Origin: Gonatopus flavifemur
Lineage: Eukaryota; Arthropoda; Insecta; Hymenoptera; Dryinidae
Assembly: GCA_018340375.1 (NCBI GenBank)
Contig: JAFFJZ010000017.1
Span: 2,036,001 to 2,100,000, forward strand
DNA: 64,000 bases
Reading direction: 5' to 3'
Both the position numbers and the translations under genes were made by a program. The notes under the pieces were generated by a model, which saw nothing but the letters and a program-made list of their open reading frames with translations, searched no databases and had not been told where the DNA came from. Every line of letters begins with the position of its first letter. Position 1 is the stretch's first letter. Positions 56,660-64,000 of the stretch are shown in pieces.

Positions 56660-57124
56660 TCACAATTTTCTTTTCATTAATTTTTTTTTCTTACTCTTCC
56701 GTTTCCTACGACACGATGTGTATGTTGATGGAAGAGCAAACGGGGACTGAGTGTTTTTGATCATTTTCATCTTTTTATAACCAGATCCTTTCATAAGTTT
56801 ACCGATTTCTTCTTCAGCTTTCCTTTTCAGTGTATTCCTAGACTCTTTGAACCGTGATTTGAGAGCTTGTTTCAGCGGTATATGTTGGTTACTGATATCA
56901 TCTATCATATTCATACCTGAACGAATGGCTTCTTTACCAATAATACTGGCTCCACGTGTAAGATATGGTAAAACTTGACGAAACAATCCACCTAAAAAAC
57001 TACCAACACCATGTCCTCGTTGATAAGGTGAACCCACGAAAACGCGACTAAATCGACGATCGATATTCCTAGGTTGTAAACCATAGCCCATTTGATCGTT
57101 TCCGTTATAAAAATTCTCATTCAT
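56660..57124 (-). CDS. Small basic capsid-associated protein
   Basis: About 155 codons from the ATG at 57124 (another in-frame ATG lies at 57151). The N-terminal half has a glycine-rich hydrophobic segment, GHGVGSFLGGLFRQVLPYLT, followed by GASIIGKEAIRSGMNMIDD. The C-terminus is very rich in Lys and Arg (SCRRKRKSKKKKLMKRK). This layout, between penton-like and major capsid genes, recurs in Polinton-like elements and recalls the small adenovirus core or membrane-active proteins. A DNA-binding core role is inference. Frame intact. Confidence 0.65.
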   Translation of the reverse strand: MNENFYNGNDQMGYGLQPRNIDRRFSRVFVGSPYQRGHGVGSFLGGLFRQVLPYLTRGASIIGKEAIRSGMNMIDDISNQHIPLKQALKSRFKESRNTLKRKAEEEIGKLMKGSGYKKMKMIKNTQSPFALPSTYTSCRRKRKSKKKKLMKRKL

Positions 57125-57181
57125 TGTTTCAAGGTTGGTTATAAACCTCATACATGTATCACTCAGGAGGGGAACGATTTA

Positions 57182-58105
57182 TTAAAACCGTCTGAAGTGT
57201 AATGTAACAGTCAAAGTTCCAAACTCGAATGGTATCACATTACCAAGTTGATCCCTTATATCTATTTCGATTGTACGGAAACATGTATTCAAGAGAGGTA
57301 TATATTGTGGTGATGAATATAATTTCACTTCGTGAGAACCATACACATAGTCCTTCGTATCAGTTTGCACAATACGTAAAAGTGGAACCTTAACGTCGCC
57401 AACTATATATGGTTCACATATATCGCAATATACAAATAATTCATCAGGAATACCCTGAGACAAGCTAGCTGGATGATTAGCATAAATCAGAGAATCCTCT
57501 CTGTACAGGCAATGATAGTTTTTATAATTTTTCAATCGTTGTTTCTTCGGTGGATATTCTTGAATATCTTTAATTTCCCACATATGATTGATATCTCCAC
57601 TATCAGAAGCACCCATTTCGAAACCCAATACACGTGAGAGTTTGTCGTCGAAATGGATGAAATGAATATCTTGACATTTTTTATTTTGTATACATTTCGG
57701 TATAAGGTAAGGTCGACCTTCATTGTGAGGATCGTAAATTAGTGTCGAATGCTCTACATCGCCAGAATCCATTCCAAGAAGTGCTCGATTTGTAACATTC
57801 ACGATGTCTTCAACACATTTGTAAACTCCAGAACGAATTTTAATAGAACGATAACATAGGATTGGACTCATTTTTTCTCTTCTTGGATCATTCACACTTA
57901 ACAAACGATGATAATCGATTCCCGCTTCATCATCTCGAATATGAAGGAAACTTTTAGGAAATTGAATTTCAGTGAGAGCAACTACCCATTTCCCTGATAA
58001 ATCCGTTTGATTGGGTAACTCTGTGGTATAATGTGTCGTTGTATCATCAGGAAAATATTTCATACTACTATTGCTTGGTAACACAACATAAAACTGATCA
58101 TTCAT
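57182..58105 (-). CDS. Minor capsid (penton-like) protein
   Basis: About 307 codons from the ATG at 58105 (MNDQFYVVLPSNSSMKYFPD). This N-terminus, then LSGKWVVALTEIQFPKSF, is typical of the minor capsid protein of Polinton-like elements, thought to be a single jelly-roll penton. Later landmarks are KCQDIHFIHFDDKLSRVLGF and SSPQYIPLLNTCFRTIEIDI, ending FGTLTVTLHFRRF. It would sit at the vertices of the particle. The frame is open, and it starts 3 nt after the chromodomain gene's stop in a different frame. Homology recalled, not searched. Confidence 0.8.
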   Translation of the reverse strand: MNDQFYVVLPSNSSMKYFPDDTTTHYTTELPNQTDLSGKWVVALTEIQFPKSFLHIRDDEAGIDYHRLLSVNDPRREKMSPILCYRSIKIRSGVYKCVEDIVNVTNRALLGMDSGDVEHSTLIYDPHNEGRPYLIPKCIQNKKCQDIHFIHFDDKLSRVLGFEMGASDSGDINHMWEIKDIQEYPPKKQRLKNYKNYHCLYREDSLIYANHPASLSQGIPDELFVYCDICEPYIVGDVKVPLLRIVQTDTKDYVYGSHEVKLYSSPQYIPLLNTCFRTIEIDIRDQLGNVIPFEFGTLTVTLHFRRF

Positions 58106-58675
58106 GATGTAGAAAGATTTTTCAAATTCGAAGCCGGTATCCAAGAATTAAATTTCTCTGGGTATCCACGCCAGCTAACGAACAACTGTTTCTTTTTCCC
58201 TCGTCCCTTGGTTTTTATAATCTGATCAATATGAAATTCTTCTTCTTCAACATTTTTTCTCACTCTATTCAATTCTGGTTCGTAAAAAAATCCATCAATG
58301 ACTTCTCCATTTATATCCTTCAACTCATATACATGTGGTCTCCGCCAATGTAATAAACGATGAATAATAAATATTTCCTCACTCCATCCTGCTTCATACC
58401 CTTTGTCAAAAACCCCTTTCGCTCGACTGATACGAACGAAATCACCAAACTTATATACAGGTGAGGTTTGTTTGGGATTTTTATAACGTCTTCTGGTATT
58501 TTCGTGTGCTGTCGAAGCGTTTTGTGAAGTCACACTTACAGGACTCATTTTTATAGTCGAATGAATAGTATGATTATACGCGTGTACAATCTTTTGTGAT
58601 ACGTTTATATAACGTTCCGTATTCATATGCGTAAAGTAACGCCACATTCGTTCTTCCAATGTACGATTAAATCGT
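58102..58675 (-). pseudogene. Polinton integrase, C-terminal part with chromodomain
   Basis: The readable part begins RFNRTLEERMWRYFTHMN, the segment that follows the catalytic Glu of retrovirus-type DDE integrases in these elements. It continues with AYNHTIHSTIKMSPVSV, the C-terminal barrel region (YKFGDFVRISRAKGVFDKGY) and a chromodomain (FHIDQIIKTKGRGKKKQLFV, then SWRGYPEKFNSWIP). The first two catalytic residues and the Glu itself are missing: a TAA and polymerase sequence directly precede the RF. So it is a fragment left by a deletion. The chromodomain would steer insertion to chromatin. Confidence 0.8.
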
Positions 58676-60637
58676 TAAATTGAAAATATAATCGGTATTC
58701 TTACAATTTCCATACCAAGTCAGAAATTTTTGTCTTTCTTCATGACGCATGTTGTCCGCGCCATAAAATACAATGTCCGGAATTGGACCAACATAATTTT
58801 GATTTTCCAGTTTATTGAACAAATGAGGAAAAACAACTTTCTCTTCATTATTCAAACCAAAAGCTTTAGGTAATGAGGAGAGAGGCATAGGTAAATAATT
58901 GAAGGAATCGATGAATTTTGTTCTACCAAATGTCATCAAAATTATGCTGGACCCATTCGTTACAATTTCCGGAGGTGTATTATTATGCACTGAATAGCGG
59001 AGAATAAATTGTGCATCATAACCCTTTGCGTTGTGAGCAATACATATTATTTCTTTGATAGAGTCCAACTTACGAGTAACAAATTGTACAAGTTGATGGA
59101 CTGGATCAAGATTGTTTCGGACCGCGGTGAAGACAATCTCTCGAGATGTCATCATCATGCAAACAAAAAGTACAAACTTGTTGTGCAACGCGAAGGGTCG
59201 GGATGTGGACATTTGTTCGATCATCACCTTCAATCGTTTCATCCTGTCTAGTTTCAAAATCATAGAAAACGAAGGCTGTATGTTTCAATGTTTGATCTCT
59301 GTTTTTGTTAACGATTGGTCTCATATAGCATAAATGATTCAAATCTTCAACGTGTTGGCAAGTCCGACAGTAAGCACTACCGCATTCGTGTGGTCTGCTG
59401 GAATTTATCCGTATGTGTCGGTCACATATTAGGCAAATTCTTAAACCTTCACAAACGCTGTAACTATCGTCGGAAGAACCAGACTGGATGTGTCGATTGA
59501 AACAATCCTGACCGAAAAACTGTCTACGACAATTATCACACCTGATTTGTTCTCCGCTTTCACATATCGTCGAAGAAAGACAACGAGGGCACGATTTTGT
59601 ACAATAATGACTTCGATGCCAACCAAATTTGACACCACATGGTTCACAAAATTGTCGTGAAGCACAGGCAGCTTTCAAATTTAAAATCGGCTCAAAATGA
59701 CCACGTCTTCCACGATCGTACAACATCAAATGTACGCGAAATTTGAAGGCCACCCCAGCCTTCTGGACAAAAACGGTACCATCGAAAAGTGGTCCACTTT
59801 CTCCATAAGATGAAGATAAGTGTACCACTAAAGCAATACCGGATTTACTCAAATATCGCTGGAATTGCTCTATTTCGCGGATTCCACAACCCTCAAGTGG
59901 TATTTCAATCCCGACATCATGTATTAATTCGTGGGTTAGCTGAGTTTGAACAGTACTGTTCATCTTCCTGACCGCTTGCCATCGATCAAAAAGGGTTCCT
60001 GATTCGTTTTCCCCTTTCTCCATAACAATTGTCCCAGTGACAATTGATCGAGGAAGACATAACCCATCGTCCCCACGAATCTTCAAAATTGATTTTTTCA
60101 TATGATTATCACGGATTAATTTCAACGCTTCCCCACCACCGCCCGTTGTCTCACAGACGGTCATCACTTCGACGTCGATCCGTTTGAAATATCAAATGAT
60201 GTGGCACTCTGTGTGACAGAATTCACAATATGCCACAAATCTTCATATTTCAAATCCTCCAGACGTCGAAATGACAAACCAGCTGCACCATTGGTGAATT
60301 TATCGTTATTGAATGTGATTCCTATGTAGTCACGAGGATTTGAATTTTCAGTGACTTATTTGAAAATTTCTCGGGAACCACATTCTAACCATCCAATGAT
60401 ATCACTTTGGGTATCAGGATGAATGAGAGTGAGGTTGAGGCTTTGACCGGTTGTGCGGAAGCGTTTGAAATATTTCTTCTTGTGATTTTTCACCATGAAA
60501 TATTTATTTATACTACTTCTACTCACATCAGCACCAACCCGACTTGTTGATGGTTGAGGTTCATCGTTAGGATGAAGTTGTTGTCCGTGTTGTTGATGTT
60601 GCTGATGTTGATTATGTTGTAGTGATGTCTATCGTTA

Positions 60638-60723
<86 letters not shown>

Positions 60724-62398
60724 GATGTTGATGGTGGTGGTTATGTTGTGTTTGTTCAGGTGTTCGTCTCCTATTCTTTGGAGGCTCGGAAGTGGAAGTG
60801 GAACATGAAGAGGATTCTCCACCAATGGGTTTCTTCCTCTTTCCTCCACCACCCCATTGTGTCAGTGGAGAGTCGTCTGAAATTTAGAGTGAAGGAGTTA
60901 TTATATTTTTCTCAAAAATTGAGAATTAATCGATATCTGAAACAACAAATGGTATGAACAATTTAACTATATCATACTATTATAAATTTCGCTGGAGTTC
61001 ACTTCTCTGGTGTTAAATCACGGAAGCGTGATATCGATTCGCCAGAGGAGGATGATTCCGGGGTTAATCCTTGAAGAGGACGATAAGCAGTGAATCTCTT
61101 TTCGCGCCTCTCGTCACGACGATCTAAACGTCGTGCATGACGTCGGTACTCCACAATATCTAAGACAACTGAGAAAAAAATCGAATACCTCTTTGAACTT
61201 TGTAGTGAGATATGGAATTAATTTTCATTCTTCGAATATTACCTGGAGAATAATGTCCTGGTTCGTTGAGCTCATACTCAGGACTCCACACCTCAGCATC
61301 CGGTGGAGAAACCAGAAGAGTCTCTTGACTGGACGTTATCTCCTCCTCCTGTGTTTCGGGTTCAGACGAAAGATTGATGATCTCCATTTCTTCCTTTTGT
61401 TCTCCTTCGTCTTCATCGCCCCCATCGTCGTTTCCTTCTTCGTTCGTAGTTTCTGTGAAGAATTATGAAACATAAGAATTCTCATGCGTATGTTTAGAAA
61501 AACCATACCCTGGCATATGACATGATTTTGATTATCATTAACATTATCACAACATTACCATCAGTTGAAGGGTGTGAATTGGTACTCGAAGAACGAGAAA
61601 AACCAATCGGAGACAAATCCGTGCTGATCTCACTGTTTCTCTGTTCTTCTTCTTCTTCTTCTTCCTTTTCTCCTCCTTCTTCTCCTTCTTCCTCTTCCGA
61701 ATCTTGTAGGAGTTCCCTACGGCATCGTGCTTCTTCTTCGTCTTCGCGATCTGCTTCTGCATCCTCTTCATCTTCTTCTCCTACCTCTACACCCACTTCC
61801 TCTTCCACAATCATTGGTACTTGAACATTACCTATAAAAATGAAACAGATTCATGTATTCCACATACTTCTATATGCATACATGAAACCAATATACATAT
61901 GCAATATTATTTTCATCACCCATCACGACATCACCCTGCTCGACACCCACTGGTCCAACGACGTCTTCATCATCGCTAGATAAGGAAGCTGGAAAGATGT
62001 TTGAAATTATCCATATGATGATAATAATTTACGATAAAAACTCAAATTTTTTCGAAAAACAAGACAAGCTTAAGATACGCTCCGCGAAATTCTCTTTTAT
62101 TCTGTACCTATAAAAAGTGACACTCAAAAAAAAATTTTTCCTTTGATTTTCACACTCGCGATACTTGGAAATTTTACGATAAAAATTCAAATTTTTTCAA
62201 AAAACAAGACAAGTTCAATATAAAATATAAATTGTTTGTGCTACTTACCGATTGATGCGTGATAGTTTTCTATCACTTCATTCACATGAGGGTTCCTCCT
62301 TGTATTTTCTGTATCGGAGAGAAGAGTCCCTGCTAAAATATCACGCAACACTCCGATGTTGTCCAATTTATTTGAGAGATTCTTTTCCAATTGAATCC
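58667..62398 (-). pseudogene. Protein-primed DNA polymerase B with spliced acidic/polyQ N-terminus
   Basis: Predicted minus-strand exons, with consensus sites: 62398-62249, 61988-61920, 61831-61559, 61452-61243, 61168-61022, then 60876 onward. Every intron after the first exon falls in phase 1, and the four middle exons are multiples of three. They encode a very acidic region (EEEE, DEDE), a basic one (RRHARRLDRRDERREKR) and a polyglutamine tract over the (CAA)n run. The polymerase part has an N-terminal Cys/His-rich region (CEPCGVKFGWHRSHYCTKSC; CDNCRRQFFGQDC), exonuclease motif I (FVFYDFETRQDE, about 59250) and motif II (IAHNAKGYDAQFIL, about 59040). It breaks off at 58667; the palm domain is absent. 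In-frame stops lie at 60635-60637, 60629-60631 and 60356-60358, with shifts near 60190 and 59125. The first exon boundary is uncertain. Confidence 0.7.
60664..60725. repeat. (GTT)n / (CAA)n microsatellite
   Basis: About twenty GTT units, followed on the left by GTTGTC-type units. On the minus strand this is the polyglutamine tract of the polymerase N-terminus. The valine-run and asparagine-run frames in other phases are artefacts. Confidence 0.9.
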
Positions 62399-62576
62399 CT
62401 CAAAACCGATGTACTGTATGGATTCCAAGTGACCTGGAAATCCTATCCAATTCAATCCGAATTTCATTCCGATATAAGTGTACTCATGAAAGGGTAACAA
62501 AATTTAATACATTTTTATCCATTTGAATCTTTATCCTTTTCAATACTGAATCCGGTATATATAATTTTTGATTCAT

Positions 62577-62869
62577 CCCAGTAAACAATATGTTATCATC
62601 CGGAGCTCTTAAAGATCTCCTAAATATGTGTAGGAGGTCAGATAGACCTTTCAGAAGATTAACATAAAGATATCAGAATGTTATCAGATGCGTCGATTTC
62701 TGAGGAAAATAAGAGATTGCCAGAATGTTATCCAAACGAACTCTTTGAGAGGATGTTTTTTTGAGATCTCAGAAAAAATGAAACCATTCAGATATCAATA
62801 TGATAACATTGACAGAGCTCTTTCAAAAGTCCTCTTAAAGAGCTCTCCCTCCCATAAGTATTCACTGGG
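62577..62869. mobile_element. MITE with CCCAGT ends
   Basis: The left end is CCCAGTAAACAATATG and the right end, reversed, CCCAGTGAATACTTATG. Both then contain GAGCTCTTAAAG or GAGCTCTTTAAGAG words. The interior has GATATCAGAATGTTATC-like repeats. About 293 bp, non-coding. Confidence 0.6.
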
Positions 62870-62894
62870 ATCTAATGAATTTTCGGTATTCTTG

Positions 62895-63060
62895 TCGTAT
62901 GCGGTCTACGTAGGTCCTTGGATTGTCTTATGCGGTCTACCCCAGTAGACCGCAAGCTGCTTACTATATGCTTCTTGTATGGAGTCTACCCTGAGCAGAG
63001 TGCATACGATAAGGGTAAGGATTGTATTATGCGGTCTACCCCGGTGGGTGGGAAACGATC
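62895..63060. repeat. Short repeated motif TATGCGGTCTACCCC
   Basis: TATGCGGTCTAC occurs at about 62898, 62929 and 63029, each preceded by a GGATTGT- or CTTGTCG-like word; an inverted GTAGACCGCA lies between at about 62944. Function unknown. Confidence 0.6.
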
Positions 63061-63420
63061 TCGATAAACTGCAGCATGCGTAATGGAAAGCAGTTCGAGT
63101 GCAGGTAAAAATGCAGAGAAATAACAGTCTGGTACTTATGTGGAAGCACCGAACCTTGCTGAAATTTGAGTGGAGCAGGAGAATGAGAGGAATAGTGAAA
63201 AGAAAATGTTCCACAGAAATGAAAATAAATGAAAGAGAAAAAGAGAAAGAATAACGTTATCTACGACCTGAATGGCAGCACATTGGTGTCTGTGAAGTTG
63301 GCATATCAAATGTCAGCATCGCACAAAAAAGCACCAGTTCTAGTCGCATCCACTATAGTTCTACAGTTCTTGATAAGTTACAACAATAGTTCCGGGTAAA
63401 TTTGTGGAAAAAATCGATTT
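63061..63420. other. No gene recognised
   Basis: Mixed-composition sequence with no recognisable frame. It separates the motif cluster from the terminal satellite. Confidence 0.4.
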
Positions 63421-64000
63421 TGAAAAAATGATATGCTAAGTTCTTCTACAATATGACAGCATCACAGGGAAAATGGATGGAAATGGACTGTAGCTCGGAG
63501 TTCTAGGGATGATTGGGATGCGAGGATGTCAAAACAAGGGAGTTCTAATGCTAGAAGTGCTTGGGAAATTTTTTTCAGGAATTAAATGGAATGATATGCT
63601 GAGTTCTTCTACAATATGACAGCATCGCAGGGATAATGGAAGGAAATTGACTATATCTGGGAGTTCTAGGGATGATTGGGATGCGGGGATGTCAAAACAA
63701 GGGAGTTCTGATGCTAGGAGTGCTTAAGAAATTTTTTTCCGGAATTAAATGAAGAGACATGAGGAGTTCTTCTACGATGTAGTGGCAGCGCAGGTGAAAC
63801 CGCTGGAAGTGGACTAAATCTAGGAGTTCTACGGCTGATTGGCATGTGAAGATGTCAAGGAACGAGAGTTCTGATGTTGGGAGTGATAGGAGAATTTTGT
63901 TCGGAGAATGATTGAGAGCATATACTGAGATCTTATACGATATGGGGGAGCGCAGGTGAGAGCTATGGAGATAGACTATATCACATAGCTCTAGAGATGA
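63420..64000. repeat. Satellite-like tandem repeat, period about 162 bp, runs off the window
   Basis: ATGATATGCT(A/G)AGTTCTTCTAC and its variants occur at about 63428, 63591, 63754 and 63915 (spacings 163, 163 and 161). Each unit also has GGAGTTCTAGGGATGATTGG and GATGTCAAAACAAGGGAGTT. Divergence rises from left to right. Non-coding. Confidence 0.9.

Noticed and set aside
60622..60957. Plus-strand frame with a long valine run and minus-strand frame with an asparagine run
   Set aside because: Both are wrong-phase readings of the (GTT)n microsatellite; the phase that joins neighbouring exons gives glutamine.
61522..61824. Plus-strand serine-rich frame
   Set aside because: Antisense shadow of the acidic exon at 61559-61831, which has splice sites and phase continuity on the minus strand.
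1..64000. tRNA, rRNA or other structural RNA genes
   Set aside because: None recognised by eye; hairpins present are MITEs. A covariance-model scan would be needed to exclude short ncRNAs.

Overview
The window is AT-rich eukaryotic DNA, almost certainly from an arthropod and most likely an insect. Spliced reading frames, BEL/Pao, mariner, Tnp2-type, Polinton-like and SAMD3-like sequences, and many short inverted-repeat elements all point that way. A hymenopteran is plausible from the look of the BEL/Pao and capsid proteins, but that is a guess. I see no convincing intact host gene. Nearly everything recognisable is a mobile element, usually broken and often nested in another one.

Layout. 0.8-4.8 kb: a 346-bp satellite and several MITEs. 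5.8-12.0 kb: a Tnp2 (CACTA/EnSpm-like) transposase gene on the minus strand. It is split by a 1.6-kb minisatellite-rich DNA element that itself holds a MITE, and by an internally deleted non-LTR retrotransposon. 12.3-13.3 kb: a 0.53-kb repeat with an inverted partner at 44.4-45.0 kb. 15.2-23.2 kb: a BEL/Pao LTR retrotransposon with near-identical LTRs, a 5-bp target duplication and broken reading frames, carrying a 1-kb foldback transposon in its leader. 23.9-26.8 kb: a decayed minus-strand CIDE-N/SAMD3-like gene with MITEs in and around it. 29.25-31.29 kb: a Tc1/mariner-type element with about 380-bp inverted repeats. 31.4-37.5 kb: a second Tnp2-like gene with C2H2 fingers, broken by a mariner (33.97-35.26 kb) and by a 1.85-kb LTR-like block (31.9-33.75 kb). 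37.8-42.9 kb: tandem palindromic foldback repeats. 43.2-46.4 kb: MITEs. 46.5-51.2 kb: a foldback element with about 0.7-kb arms, one of which holds a 2.8-kb RTE-like LINE with a perfect 10-bp target duplication.

53.7-62.4 kb is the most interesting part: a Polinton/Maverick (adintovirus-like) element, all on the minus strand. In transcription order it holds a protein-primed DNA polymerase B with a spliced acidic and polyglutamine N-terminal region, an integrase C-terminus with chromodomain, a penton-like minor capsid protein, a small basic capsid-associated protein, an F54H12.2-like major capsid protein, a conserved protein of unknown function, and an adenain-like cysteine protease. The palm of the polymerase, the integrase core and the packaging ATPase are not visible. 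The polymerase and protease carry in-frame stops, whereas the capsid frames are open. A 162-bp satellite begins near 63.4 kb and runs out of the window.

The parts do not form one pathway. The window is a stratified record of insertions whose order can be read from nesting. Many of the stops that break the genes could have come from CAA, CAG or CGA codons by a C-to-T change.
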